NCBI RefSeq assembly: GCF_000311725.1
Contig: NZ_HE978511.1
Location: forward strand, 449,498-513,497
Direction: 5' to 3'
DNA from: Robertmurraya massiliosenegalensis JC6
GTDB lineage: Bacteria > Bacillota > Bacilli > Bacillales > Cytobacillaceae
Length of the DNA: 64,000 bases
The notes below the pieces were generated by a model. The model saw only the letters and a program-made list of their open reading frames with translations. It was not told where the DNA came from and did not search any database. Shown in pieces: positions 10,369 to 22,184 of the stretch. The position numbers and the translations under genes are program-made. Every line of letters starts with the position of its first letter. Positions within the stretch are counted from its first letter, which is position 1.

Positions 10369-11576
10369 TATTTATCGTCACCCTTTAAGTATTGACTCGC
10401 TTCTATTAAAATTCTTCTCGCAACATCTTGTTTTGACATCATTGGAAGTTCTATTTTTGAACCATCACGCTTAAAAATGGTGACAATATTCGTATCTGTT
10501 GCAAAGCCTGCTCCTGGCACCTTCACATTGTTCGCAACAATCATATCAGCATTTTTCTTCTCAAGCTTCATCCTGGCATATTCCTCAACACGGCTAGTTT
10601 CTGCTGCAAAACCGATGAGAATTTGCTCTTTTTTCTCTTTTCCTAATTGCAGTAAGATGTCTGTTGTCCTCTCTAATTCCAGAACTTCTTCGCCATCTTT
10701 CTTCTTCACCTTTTCATCATGGGATATCTTTGGACGATAATCAGCAACTGCCGCTGTTTTAATGACAATGTCAGCTGTAGGATATTCTGTTCTCACCGCT
10801 TGAAGCATCTCTTCCGCACTTTCAACATGAATAACTTTGGCTCCTAATGGTGGTTGTACAGAAACAGGTCCTGAAATTAACACAACATCTGCTCCTAAAC
10901 GAATGGCTTGTTCTGCTAAGGCGTAGCCCATTTTTCCACTTGAGTGGTTTGAAATAAATCGAACAGGATCAATCTTTTCACGGGTTGGACCAGCAGTTAC
11001 CACAATTTTTTTTCCATAGAGCATCACTGGCTGTGGCTGAAAATAGGCTTCCATTAACTCAACAATTCTTTCTGGTTCCTCCAGACGCCCCTTGCCAACA
11101 TATCCACACGCTAAGTAACCTTCGCTTGGCTCAATAAATTGATAGCCAAAGTGATGAAGTGTTTCAATATTTTTTTTGACAGCAGGGTGCTCATACATGT
11201 GGACATTCATTGCTGGAGCTACCCAAACTGGAGATGTCGTCGCTAAAAGTGTCGTTGTGACCATATTATCAGCGATACCGTTGGCCATTTTTCCAATAAT
11301 GTTGGCAGTAGCAGGGGCAACCAAGACTAAATCTGCCCAATCTGCTAAATCGATATGAGCGATCACCTTTGAATCTTTTTCGTCAAAAGTATCTATGTAT
11401 ACGTCATTGCGTGATAATGCCTGAAAGGTCAACGGAGTCACGAACTTCGCCGCTGAATCACTAAGAATTACTTTCACTTGTGCGCCCGCCTGTGTAAGCT
11501 TACTCGTTAAAGCCGCCGCTTTGTAGACTGCAATTCCGCCTGTTACACACAGCAATACTTTTTTTCCATTTAACAT
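10368..11576 (-). CDS. coaBC: Bifunctional phosphopantothenoylcysteine decarboxylase/phosphopantothenate-cysteine ligase (CoaBC)
   Basis: Carries out two consecutive steps of coenzyme A synthesis. The N-terminal flavoprotein CoaC domain (about 1-185) has the PAMNVHMYEHP motif and the substrate loop GYLACGYVGKGRL. The CoaB domain (about 188-402) starts at KIVVTAGPTREKIDPVR and contains SNHSSGKMGYALAE and KTAAVADYRP. 402 aa, normal fusion length. Its ATG follows GAGGGGGAACGATAA. It lies beyond the rpoZ terminator, so it may have its own promoter or depend on readthrough. Confidence 0.96.
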   Translation of the reverse strand: MLNGKKVLLCVTGGIAVYKAAALTSKLTQAGAQVKVILSDSAAKFVTPLTFQALSRNDVYIDTFDEKDSKVIAHIDLADWADLVLVAPATANIIGKMANGIADNMVTTTLLATTSPVWVAPAMNVHMYEHPAVKKNIETLHHFGYQFIEPSEGYLACGYVGKGRLEEPERIVELMEAYFQPQPVMLYGKKIVVTAGPTREKIDPVRFISNHSSGKMGYALAEQAIRLGADVVLISGPVSVQPPLGAKVIHVESAEEMLQAVRTEYPTADIVIKTAAVADYRPKISHDEKVKKKDGEEVLELERTTDILLQLGKEKKEQILIGFAAETSRVEEYARMKLEKKNADMIVANNVKVPGAGFATDTNIVTIFKRDGSKIELPMMSKQDVARRILIEASQYLKGDDK

Positions 11577-11706
11577 TTATCGTTCCCCCTCAAAAACGCA
11601 AGCTCTTTCTTCCATTATGCAAGAATTGTCGTTTCATTGCATCTTTTATAATCGAAATGGCTTTAAAAACCTTACAAGTGTTCGTATTACACATTACTTT
11701 GGCAAT

Positions 11707-11732
11707 AAAAAACAACCTATTTCTAGGTTGTT
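11707..11732 (-). terminator. Intrinsic terminator after rpoZ
   Basis: On the minus strand AACAACCTA-GAAA-TAGGTTGTT followed by TTTTATTG: a perfect 9-bp stem closed by a GAAA tetraloop with a T-run, 11 bases past the rpoZ stop. Confidence 0.85.
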
Positions 11733-11743
11733 CATCCACCAAT

Positions 11744-11965
11744 TTATTCAGCTGAAGATGATTCATCATGATTCACGATACGGAATGTCAACTCATCCGC
11801 ATGAATCTCTTCTAACGCCTTCCCAACGGGTTTATGGGAAACATACTTTGTTAAGTATGGCTGTGCATCTTGTGATAAACGACGAGCTCTTTTAGCAGCT
11901 ACTGATACTAATGAGTACTTGGAATCGATTTTTGTTAATAGTGAGTCTATTGATGGGTATAACAT
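11744..11965 (-). CDS. rpoZ: RNA polymerase omega subunit
   Basis: Small subunit that stabilises beta' assembly in RNA polymerase. The protein begins [19 protein letters not shown] and continues with [13 protein letters not shown], the conserved core helix of omega. 73 aa, a normal Bacillus size. Start after GGAGGTAAATTAACT; the stop of gmk lies inside that leader, 2 bases before the ATG. The gmk-rpoZ pairing is nearly universal. Confidence 0.96.
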   Translation of the reverse strand: MLYPSIDSLLTKIDSKYSLVSVAAKRARRLSQDAQPYLTKYVSHKPVGKALEEIHADELTFRIVNHDESSSAE

Positions 11966-11967
11966 AG

Positions 11968-12591
<624 letters not shown>

Positions 12592-12855
12592 CTACCCTTC
12601 ATCTATAATTTCATCACGGTCATTCAGACGGGCTGCTACCGTTTCGGGCTGAACCGCTGAAAGAATCACATGGTCACTATCCATTACAATAACAGCTCGA
12701 GTTCTTCTTCCATAAGTGGCATCAATGAGGACACCACGGTCTCTTGCATCCTGGATAATTCTTTTTATTGGAGCTGACTCTGGACTAACTATTGAAATGA
12801 TTCGGTTTGCAGAAACAATGTTTCCAAAGCCGATATTAATTAATTTAATTGACAT
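12592..12855 (-). CDS. remA: Extracellular matrix regulator RemA
   Basis: Small DNA-binding activator of biofilm matrix operons in B. subtilis (formerly DUF370, YlzA), which forms ring-like oligomers. The sequence begins [20 protein letters not shown] and contains [19 protein letters not shown], the conserved core with the arginines that contact DNA. 87 aa, full length. RBS GGAGGGG 3 bases before the ATG. Whether matrix genes are the targets in this organism cannot be read from the window. Confidence 0.95.
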   Translation of the reverse strand: MSIKLINIGFGNIVSANRIISIVSPESAPIKRIIQDARDRGVLIDATYGRRTRAVIVMDSDHVILSAVQPETVAARLNDRDEIIDEG

Positions 12856-12915
12856 GCTTCCCCTCCATAATTCAGTTATTTATTTTTACCTTGCTCGCCT
12901 GTTTCTAAACTAGGA

Positions 12916-13791
12916 CTATTCTATATTTTGAACTTGTTCTTTCATTTTTTCGAGCGAACTCTTCATTTCGACGACTTCTCTAGCGATGCTAGAGTCATTT
13001 GCTTTTGAACCTATCGTGTTCACCTCACGATTCATTTCTTGGAGGAGAAAATCCAATTTACGTCCAATCGGTTCAGCTAATTTCATGATTTTTTGAAATT
13101 GACTAATATGACTTTCTAATCTCGTCAATTCCTCATTAATATCTACTTTATCGGCAAAAATGGCAATCTCGTTGACCATTCTCGCTTCATCTATTAAACC
13201 ATTCGTGAATTCTTCCATTCTCTTCTTCAATCTATCTGCAAAGAGCTTGACAACTTTAGGAGCATATTCTCTTAGGAGAATGACTTTTTCACTTAAAAGT
13301 TTCAATTGTTTATGTATGTCGCTTTCAAGGACCTTCCCTTCAATGATACGCATTTGCTTTAATTGCAACGCTGCATTTTCGATTGCATCAAGTACAAGCT
13401 GTTCTAGTTCTTCATTTCCACCATGATCTTCATCAATTGAAATAAAGTCACTTCTTTGGAGAACGTCCTGTAAAGAAATAGCATGTGCAAACTCATACTT
13501 ATTCTGAATCGCTTTTATCGATTGAACATATTGTTCAAGCAGTTGCCAATCCACCACTACTTTAGAAGTGGAGTGTCCGGTACCTTCTAGGGTAACAAAT
13601 ACTTCGATTCGTCCTCTCGTCACTTGCTCAGCTATTTTTTTCTTGATTTTATCCTCGATCACCAATAGTTGTCTAGGCATTCGTATATTGAATTCAAGAA
13701 ACCGATGATTAACAGCTTTTATTTCTACTGTCACAGAACATGTTTCGAGTTCTGCTTTACTACGGCCAAAGCCTGTCATACTCACGATCAT
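12916..13791 (-). CDS. yicC: YicC-family endoribonuclease (YloC)
   Basis: Members of this family (YicC in E. coli, YloC in B. subtilis) are endoribonucleases linked to RNA turnover and stress. N-terminal YicC domain from MIVSMTGFGRSKAE through VEIKAVNHRFLEFNIRMP, then the C-terminal DUF1732 domain with EARMVNEIAIFADKVDI and FLLQEMNREVNTIGSKA. 291 aa from the ATG at 13791, the family length; a longer in-frame reading to 14088 runs through a terminator and encodes no family sequence. The RBS is weak (GGATGTG). Confidence 0.93.
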   Translation of the reverse strand: MIVSMTGFGRSKAELETCSVTVEIKAVNHRFLEFNIRMPRQLLVIEDKIKKKIAEQVTRGRIEVFVTLEGTGHSTSKVVVDWQLLEQYVQSIKAIQNKYEFAHAISLQDVLQRSDFISIDEDHGGNEELEQLVLDAIENAALQLKQMRIIEGKVLESDIHKQLKLLSEKVILLREYAPKVVKLFADRLKKRMEEFTNGLIDEARMVNEIAIFADKVDINEELTRLESHISQFQKIMKLAEPIGRKLDFLLQEMNREVNTIGSKANDSSIAREVVEMKSSLEKMKEQVQNIE

Positions 13792-13864
13792 CGTAACACA
13801 TCCAATTTTTGATATTGAATACATCTGTTTTGCTAAAGAGTATTTTAACAAAATAGCCCATTGA

Positions 13865-13898
13865 AAAAGGTAATAGAGCCATCGCTCTATTACCTTTT
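13865..13898 (-). terminator. Intrinsic terminator after the P-type ATPase gene
   Basis: A perfect 15-bp stem (13865-13879 with 13884-13898, arm AAAAGGTAATAGAGC) with a 4-base loop; on the minus strand the 3' arm ends in a T-run. It separates the ATPase gene from yicC. Confidence 0.88.
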
Positions 13899-13913
13899 GG
13901 ATTATAACATAGT

Positions 13914-16602
13914 TTACTTTCTTTTTCTTGCCAAAAATGTTCCCGCCAGTAAAAAAGTTGGTGCAGCAGCTAAACCGAGAATCATGATCCAATCTTTCGC
14001 TAAAATCGGAACAGTATGGAAAATCGGTTGTAACGGTGGATAATAGATGACGACAAACATTAAGGCGACAGATGATATAACAGCCCAAACTAAATACATA
14101 TTTCCGAAAGGATTACGGGCAAATATCGATTTTTCACTACGACAATCAAACACATGAATCAGTTGTGCCATGACTAAGGTAGCAAAAGCAACGGTTTGTG
14201 CGTACGCTAAATGGTCTGGATTTTCATTATTAGCAATCATAAAGGCAACCAATGTCGCAAGCCCGATTAAGAATCCCCTTGAGACAACCTTCCACCCTAA
14301 GCCCCTTGCAAATATCCCTTCTTTCGGATCTCTTGGCTTTCGCTTCATTACATCTCCTTCTGGTTGATCAAGGCCTAAAGCCATTGCTGGCAAGCCATCT
14401 GTGACAAGATTAACCCAGAGAATTTGGATCGGTACGAGCGGTAACGGTAATGCCAAAAGCATCGCAAAAAGCATAACAAGAATTTCACCTACATTGGAAG
14501 CTAATAAGTAACGAATAAATTTGCGGACATTTTCATAAATATTGCGTCCTTCTTTAATTGCTGCTTTAATCGTTGCAAAGTTGTCATCTAATAAAACCAG
14601 AGCTGATGCTTCCTTTGCCACATCTGTTCCAGTAATCCCCATTGCTACACCAATATCAGCTGTCTTAATGGCAGGAGCATCATTGACTCCATCCCCTGTC
14701 ATCGCCACAATATGTCCTTGATTTTGGAAAGCACGAACAATTTTCAACTTATGCTCAGGTGATACGCGGGCAAACACAGCCACTTCATCGACTACTGCTT
14801 CTAACTCATCGACTGACATATTGGATAATGCATTGCCATCTAGTACTTTCTTATCTTTTGTTAGAATTCCTAACTGAGTGGCAATTGCCTTCGCTGTAAT
14901 CAAATGATCTCCAGTAATCATAACGGTCTTTATTCCCGCTTCCTTGCATTCTTTAACAGCTAATTTCACCTCTGGTCTTGGCGGGTCGATCATCCCTTGT
15001 AACCCAATAAAGGTTAAATCCTTCTCCGCTTCCTTTTCATCTAGAATCATTGTTTTAGCGGGTATTTCTTTAAATCCAATTGCAATGGTTCGCAGTGCAT
15101 TTGAAGCTAATTCATTGATTGCTGCCTGCACCTCATTTTTTCTATCTGCCGAAAGAAGCTGACGTTTTCCTTCCCACAGAATCGATTCGCTAATTCCAAC
15201 CATTACATCTGGGGCACCTTTCGTCACAATAAATTGACGCCCATTTTGATCCTTTATAATGATAGACATTAGCTTTCTAGTAGAATCGAATGGAAACTCT
15301 TGTACAATCTTATATTGCTTTAATAGGTTATCACGATTATAACCTGCCTTCATGGCTGCAACTAGCAAAGCACCTTCTGTTGGGTCACCGTCGACCACAT
15401 ATTCATGATGATCATTCTCTTTTAAGACGGCATGATTACACATCATTCCAAACATCAGCATTTGCTGAATCGATTTTTCACGGCTCACATCTACTGGATT
15501 GTCCTGATCTCCCCGATAAAAACTTCCTCTAGGGCTATAGCCTACCCCGTCCACTCTCCATGTCGTTCCCCCACTCCATAGATGCGTAACGGTCATCTTG
15601 TTTTGCGTCATCGTCCCTGTTTTATCAGAACAAATAACAGATGCACAACCTAATGTTTCTACAGCTGGAAGCTTTCGAACGATTGCATTTTTCTTAATCA
15701 TCCGTTGGACTCCCAGTGAAAGTGCAACGGTAACGATAGCTGGCAGACCCTCTGGAATAGCTGCAACCGCTAGTGAAACACCTGCTAAAAACATCGTATA
15801 AAGATCATGTCCTTGGATGACTCCAACAAGAACGACTAAAACAGTAAGTAATAAGGCAACAATGATAAGGATTTTCCCGAGTTGCTGAAGTTTTCTTTGA
15901 AGTGGTGTAATCATCGTCTCCGCATTTTGCAATAGGTCTGCAATCTGGCCCATCGCCGTCTTCATACCAGTACCAACGACCACCCCAATCCCTGAACCTC
16001 TCGTCACCATCGTACCCATAAAGGCCATGTTTTCCATATCACCAATACCAATATTCTCTTTTCCAATCGCTTCAGTTGTTTTTGATACTGGAAGAGATTC
16101 ACCTGTTAAAGCTGATTCTTCGATCTCTAAACTTTTTGAGTCTATTACTCTTACATCTGCTCCAATTCTGTCCCCTGAGGAAAATTTCACGACATCCCCT
16201 GGAACAAGCTCCTTTGATGGGATCTTTCTCCATTCACCGTCTCGCAAGACCATGACATGTGGGGCAGACAGTTCTTTTAACGCTTGTAACGATTTCTCCG
16301 CTTTCCTCTCCTGGAAAAAAACCGAGAAAACCATTAATGATGACGATGGCAATGATAGCAATCGCATCGATATATTCTCCTAACAACCCGGAAATTAAGA
16401 CAGCTCCTAATAGAACAAGAACCATAAAATCTTTGAATTGACTAAAAAATAAAAGAATAGCTGACTGTTTTTCCCCTTCATCTAATTCATTAAATCCTTG
16501 CTGCTTCATTCGTTTTCTCGCATCACTACTTGATAGACCGTTAGAAAAGTCGGTATTCAAGACCTTTTCAATATCTTGTTCTTTCATCTCATGGTACTTC
16601 AT
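13914..16602 (-). pseudogene. P-type calcium-transporting ATPase (YloB-like), reading frame broken by a +1 homopolymer indel
   Basis: Type IIA Ca2+ pump related to B. subtilis YloB. The N-terminal cation ATPase domain and first two spans (MKYHEMKEQDIEKV to IVIINGFLGFF) are in one frame (16602-16234); from QERKAEKSLQALKEL onward the rest is in another (to 13914). The join falls in a run of seven bases (16315-16321); six would restore a single 895-aa protein, near the 890 aa of YloB. The downstream part is intact: ALTGES, SDKTGTMTQNKMT with the phosphorylated Asp, KGAPD, MTGDGVNDAPAIKTAD and the C-terminal spans. Either a sequencing error or a true frameshift; I cannot tell which. RBS GGAGGAGGAG lies upstream of the ATG. 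Divergent to rqcH. Confidence 0.85.
16315..16321 (-). other. Frameshift site in the ATPase gene
   Basis: Seven identical bases (A on plus, T on minus). With six, GGT TTT CTC GGT TTT TTC CAG GAG continues as GFLGFFQE, the conserved family sequence; with seven the frame changes to GFFPGEES and stops after about 28 codons. Confidence 0.85.
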
Positions 16603-16695
16603 CCGACCATTTCACTCCTCCTCCAGCATTGTAAAACCTTGCAAATCACTGCTAATATTTGTGATAGAATGCAAACTCACTCTAAAGAAAGCTTA

Positions 16696-16724
16696 TTCAG
16701 ACTCGTCCTAAAAAATGCTACAAT
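16696..16724 (+). promoter_or_regulatory. Candidate sigma-A promoter for rqcH
   Basis: TTCAGA, 17 bases, TACAAT in the 285-base divergent gap, about 160 bases before the rqcH start, which would give a long leader. A second -10-like TATGAT lies at 16846-16851 with a poor -35. No clear promoter for the divergent ATPase gene was recognised. Confidence 0.4.
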
Positions 16725-16887
16725 AAACTCAAATTTGAAAAGAGAAAAAAAGCTACTAATTCCAATCTCCGTTTATTTTTATTTTCAGTAGTTACTTTAG
16801 TTTAAGGACCAGACATCCAGATTCGTTTTTTCCTTAAAAATAGGCTATGATTAAGGATGAGATTTTAGAAAGAAGAGGATGTTACAT

Positions 16888-18596
16888 ATGTCATTTGACG
16901 GTGTCTTTACAAGAGCGATTACGCATGAATTTTCTTCCCTTTTAAAAGGAGGAAGAATCAATAAAATACATCAACCTTTTAAAAATGAAATTGTCTTAAT
17001 CATTCGTGCCAACGGTAAGAATCACAAACTCCTTATTTCTGTGCATCCAAGTTATGCGAGGGCTCAATTAACGAATGAAAGCTATGAAAATCCAAATGAG
17101 CCACCGATGTTCTGTATGCTCCTTAGAAAACATCTCGAAGGTTTTATTTTAGAGGATATCCATCAAGTCGGAATGGATCGGATCATTGTTTTTGACGTAA
17201 AAGGACGAAATGAGATTGGAGATATTTCTTCTAAGCAGCTAATCGTGGAAATTATGGGGCGGCACAGCAATATTATTTTAGTAGATAAGACGAGAAATAT
17301 GATTCTAGACAGCATCAAGCATATTTCCTATGCGGTAAACAGCCATCGAGCCGTTATGCCAGGACAAGAATATATCGCCCCTCCTGTGCAGAACAAGGAA
17401 AATCCATTGGATGCAACGGAAGAAGCCGTATTAAGAAAATTAGACTTTAATGCTGGTAAATTGGATAAACAAATCGTTGAACAATTCGCCGGAATTTCAC
17501 CACTCCTTGCGAAAGAGATTGTGTATCATGCAGGAATCGCCAATAGAATGACGATTCCAAAAGCGTTCGTAGACGTATTACGAAAAATAAAGGAGCATAC
17601 CTACGAGCCAGCCATTACGATGAAGGATAAGAAAGAATCCTTTTACCTCTTTCCATTAGAACACCTATATGGGGAAAGTAAACGTTATGAATCGCTCAGC
17701 GAACTCCTTGACCGCTATTATTTTGGCAAAGCAGATCGAGATCGAGTAAAACAGCAAGCCACTGATTTAGAACGATTCATTTTGAATGAAAAAGAAAAAA
17801 ATGAAAAGAAATTAAAAAGCTCGAAGCGACAATCAATGAAGCGAAAAATGCAACTCAATATCAGCTGTATGGGGAACTGTTAACAGCTAATCTCTATGCC
17901 TTAGAAAAAGGAATGAAGGAAATTGAGGTCATCAATTATTATGATGAGAATAGCGGAACGGTCACGATTCCATTAAATCCGCAAAAGACCCCTTCTGAAA
18001 ATGCGCAGAGATTTTTCACCCGATATCAGAAATCCAAAACCGCTCTCCTAATGGCAAGTGAACAATTGGAAAAAGCAAAAGAAGAGGTTGTCTATTTCGA
18101 TTCTCTCCTGCAGCAAGTTGAAACAGCCTCAACGAAGGACATCTCTGAAATCCGCGAGGAACTGATTGAAGGTGGCTACTTACGAGATCGGCATAAGAAA
18201 AGCAACAAAAATAGTAAAAATGCCAAGCCTATTTTGGAAAAATACACGTCTACAGATGGAACGGAAATTCTCGTCGGCAAAAACAATAAGCAAAATGATT
18301 ATTTAACAAATAAAATAGCCGGCAAGGACGAAATTTGGCTCCATACGAAGGATATTCCTGGTTCCCATGTGGTCATTCGAAGTGCAAATCCTTCTGATGA
18401 GACAATTCTTGAAGCAGCTCAACTCGCAGCTTATTTCAGTAAAGCGAGGAATTCTAGTTCCGTTCCTGTCGACTTCACGCAAATTCGCCACGTCAAGAAG
18501 CCAAGCGGCGCAAAGCCTGGTTACGTCATATATGATCATCAGCAAACGGTGTACGTGACGCCTGAGGAAGATACCGTGTTACGATTGAAGAAATAG
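16888..18596 (+). pseudogene. rqcH: Ribosome quality control protein RqcH (NFACT family), reading frame broken by a -1 homopolymer indel
   Basis: RqcH (YloA, Rqc2/NEMF homologue) binds stalled 50S-peptidyl-tRNA complexes and recruits Ala-tRNA to add C-terminal alanine tails. The NFACT-N domain starts MSFDGVFTRAITHEF and has GRHSNIILVD; a coiled-coil middle follows, then NFACT-R with [18 protein letters not shown]. The first part reads to a stop at 17883; the rest continues in another frame. A run of five A (17814-17818) should be six; restoring it joins [19 protein letters not shown] and gives 569 aa (572 in B. subtilis). I start at ATG 16888, 9 bases past AGAAGAGG, not at 16879, which abuts the RBS. 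It is the only large plus-strand gene here. Confidence 0.88.
17814..17818 (+). other. Frameshift site in rqcH
   Basis: AAATTAAAAAGCTCGAAG reads KLKSSK and soon stops; one extra A gives KLKKLEA and continues in frame to the end of NFACT-R. A single-base loss in an A-run explains the break. Confidence 0.85.
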
Positions 18597-18611
18597 AAGA
18601 GATTTAGATAT

Positions 18612-18648
18612 GGTAGTAAGGATTTAGTTTTTCCTTACTACCTTTTTT
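18612..18648 (+). terminator. Intrinsic terminator after rqcH
   Basis: GGTAGTAAGGA (18612-18622) pairs perfectly with TCCTTACTACC (18632-18642), 9-base loop, followed by TTTTTT. It lies 15 bases past the rqcH stop. Confidence 0.88.
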
Positions 18649-18690
18649 GCTTTTTAAATAATGAAACTATTTCAAACGGTATTCGTACTG

Positions 18691-18696
18691 TATAAT
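18691..18696 (+). promoter_or_regulatory. Candidate -10 element of a promoter for the small plus-strand ORFs
   Basis: A perfect TATAAT lies between the rqcH terminator and two small ORFs. No good -35 at 16-18 bases is visible (TTCAAA is 14 bases upstream), so the call rests on the -10 and the position. Confidence 0.35.
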
Positions 18697-18734
18697 AATG
18701 GTACCATTGCATATCCATGGAGGATGTTATATAA

Positions 18735-18800
18735 ATGGGATCAACCAATTTTTTAGGAAATCGTTCTAGGGATACTATCATCTTCGGCATAAAAAAATAG
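18735..18800 (+). CDS. Possible 21-residue peptide ORF
   Basis: An ATG 11 bases after TGGAGG opens a 21-codon frame (begins MGSTNFLGNRS, ends IFGIKK). It sits about 40 bases downstream of the TATAAT at 18691, in the 331-base gap after the rqcH terminator. It is too short to assign to any family; it may be a leader peptide, a small protein, or nothing. The rest of the gap (18801-18927) shows no further signal that I recognise. Confidence 0.3.
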   Translation: MGSTNFLGNRSRDTIIFGIKK

Positions 18801-18927
18801 AACGCTGGAACGCACAACGGATAGTTTAGGATTCCATTGTTTTCGACAGGCTCTTGTTTCAAGTAAAATGCATGGAAGAATAAAATACTGAAATGGATGA
18901 ACAAAATATTAGAATGGGGGAATAAAG

Positions 18928-19107
18928 ATGAAAATTAAATTAATGTCAATTTTATGCGCCTTCGCCTTAGGAATTCAATTGTTCTTCATACTTCCAACTG
19001 CCTTTATGGAAGGCAATGTCATAAAATTCTTGGTTAATATTGGGGTATGTGTGTTGTTAATTATCCCCATTACACGAGATATATTCAAATCCTTACCTAA
19101 TAATTAA
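18928..19107 (+). CDS. Small hypothetical membrane protein (59 aa)
   Basis: I do not recognise the family. The frame starts MKIKLMSILCAFALGIQ after a GGGGGA site 7 bases upstream. Two hydrophobic stretches (about 4-27 and 33-48), split by the short polar turn MEGN and ending in a charged tail (TRDIFKSLPNN), suggest a two-span membrane protein; the first could also be an uncleaved signal anchor. It stands alone on the plus strand, tail to tail with pyrE, at a place where B. subtilis carries sulfur-assimilation genes between pyrE and yloA, so it marks a variable site. Function unknown. Confidence 0.6.
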   Translation: MKIKLMSILCAFALGIQLFFILPTAFMEGNVIKFLVNIGVCVLLIIPITRDIFKSLPNN

Positions 19108-19114
19108 TGAAAGA

Positions 19115-19132
19115 GAAGATCCAAAAATCTTC
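19115..19132. terminator. Weak hairpin between the small membrane ORF and pyrE
   Basis: GAAGAT-CCAAAA-ATCTTC, with a pyrimidine-rich flank on either side (CCTTTCC on plus, TCTTTC on minus). It could stop transcription from both converging genes, but stem and T-run are short. Confidence 0.4.
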
Positions 19133-19152
19133 CCTTTCCATTTCTACCATTA

Positions 19153-19785
19153 TTAAACCCTTTGTTTCCCCCACTCAGCAGGGTCCATTTTCCATTCTGT
19201 TAGGCTTTCTAAATCTTTTTGTTGGATACGGCCCTTCGCTTCTGCTACTTCGATTAGAGTTGAGAAGTCAGAAAGAGAATAAGCCGTTATGTTTGCTTCA
19301 GCAAGAAGTTCCTTTCCCTTTTCTAGTTCATAAGTAAAAATGGATACGACTCCTAATACGTCACAGCCTGCTTCTCTTAATGCAGCTACTGCCGTAATGA
19401 CGCTTCCACCAGTAGAAATCAAATCTTCTACGACGACGACTTTTTGTCCTTCCACTGCTTTCCCTTCAATTTGCTTTCCTTTTCCATGACCCTTTGCCTT
19501 TGAACGTACATAGCACATTGGAAGGTCAAGTAGGTCACTTACCCATGCTGCATGGGGAATTCCTGCGGTTGCTGTACCTGCAACAAGCTCAGCTGTAGGG
19601 AAATTCTCTTCAATGAGCTCCTTTAATCCATTGGCAATTTCCTTACGTACATGGGGATAGGATAGCGTTAAACGATTGTCACAGTAAATCGGTGACTTAA
19701 GACCAGACGACCAAGTAAAAGGTTCTTCAGGTTTTAAGGCAACTGCTTCTATTTCTAATAATCTTTCAGCGATGATTTTTTTCAT
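19153..19785 (-). CDS. pyrE: Orotate phosphoribosyltransferase
   Basis: Converts orotate and PRPP to OMP, the fifth step of UMP synthesis. The PRPP loop [13 protein letters not shown] is intact; the N-terminal [20 protein letters not shown] binds substrate and [12 protein letters not shown] is the flexible lid. The ATG at 19785 overlaps the pyrF stop as ATGA, with GGAAGG upstream; this gives 210 aa against 216 in B. subtilis. A longer reading from 19803 has no support. Last gene of the operon. Confidence 0.96.
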   Translation of the reverse strand: MKKIIAERLLEIEAVALKPEEPFTWSSGLKSPIYCDNRLTLSYPHVRKEIANGLKELIEENFPTAELVAGTATAGIPHAAWVSDLLDLPMCYVRSKAKGHGKGKQIEGKAVEGQKVVVVEDLISTGGSVITAVAALREAGCDVLGVVSIFTYELEKGKELLAEANITAYSLSDFSTLIEVAEAKGRIQQKDLESLTEWKMDPAEWGKQRV

Positions 19786-20498
19786 ACTTGAACACCTTCC
19801 CATGCTTGTTTATAGGCTTGATAGCTTTTGAATGGATCTTCTGACTTCGTAATCCCTCTGCCAACCACTATTGCTGAAACCCCAGCTGCTCTTGCTTCCT
19901 CAGGTGTTGCCACTCTTTTTTGATCCTGAACGAGGTCAGAGTTTAAGCGAATCCCTGGTGTCACTGTCAGAAACTCTTTTCCTAGATGCTGCCGTATCAT
20001 AGCCACTTCATGGGATGAACAAACGACTCCATCAATTCCAGATTCTTGTGCAATCATTGAATAATGAAGTACCGATTGTTGAAGAGTTGCTTCAATAAGC
20101 TGCTCGCTTTTCATTTGCTGTTCTGATGTACTCGTTAACTGGGTGACAGCAACACAAGCAGGTCTCTTCTCTTTAGCTTGCGTTCCAGCCTCTAATCCTT
20201 CAAGAGCAGACTGCATCATTTCTTTTCCCCCTGCCGCATGAACATTGACAAGGTCACAGCCTAGTTTCGCTAACCCTTTCATCGCTCTGTACACCGTGTT
20301 TGGGATATCATGCAATTTCAAATCGAGAAAAATTTGATGCTCTTTTTCTTTTATTTCTTGGATGATTTGAGGACCTTCCTGATAAAAAAGCTCCATCCCA
20401 ACCTTTACAAAGAGTTTCTCGTCCTGAAATTGATGTAAAAAATGGAATACCTCATGTTTATTCGGAAAATCAAGGGCGATAATTAGGGGATTATTCAA
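19782..20498 (-). CDS. pyrF: Orotidine 5'-phosphate decarboxylase
   Basis: Decarboxylates OMP to UMP. The catalytic Asp-Lys-Asp signature is in [16 protein letters not shown] and [10 protein letters not shown] bind phosphate. I take TTG at 20498 as start ([16 protein letters not shown]), 1 base after the pyrD stop and behind GGAAGGAG, giving 238 aa (239 in B. subtilis). The ATG at 20546 would add 16 residues inside pyrD with no family similarity. Confidence 0.94.
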   Translation of the reverse strand: MNNPLIIALDFPNKHEVFHFLHQFQDEKLFVKVGMELFYQEGPQIIQEIKEKEHQIFLDLKLHDIPNTVYRAMKGLAKLGCDLVNVHAAGGKEMMQSALEGLEAGTQAKEKRPACVAVTQLTSTSEQQMKSEQLIEATLQQSVLHYSMIAQESGIDGVVCSSHEVAMIRQHLGKEFLTVTPGIRLNSDLVQDQKRVATPEEARAAGVSAIVVGRGITKSEDPFKSYQAYKQAWEGVQV

Positions 20499-20499
20499 T

Positions 20500-22180
<1,681 letters not shown>

Positions 22181-22184
<4 letters not shown>

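Noticed and set aside
13792-14088. Longer N-terminus for YicC (390-aa reading)
   Set aside because: Runs through the ATPase gene end and its terminator; family proteins start at the MIVSMTGFG motif.
16315-16321. Programmed ribosomal frameshifting in the ATPase gene
   Set aside because: The T-run alone could slip, but no downstream stimulatory structure was recognised and family members read through in one frame; an indel is the simpler reading.
18638-18904. 88-aa minus-strand ORF between pyrE and rqcH
   Set aside because: No RBS before its start, overlaps the rqcH terminator, composition looks random; the plus-strand small ORFs have better signals.
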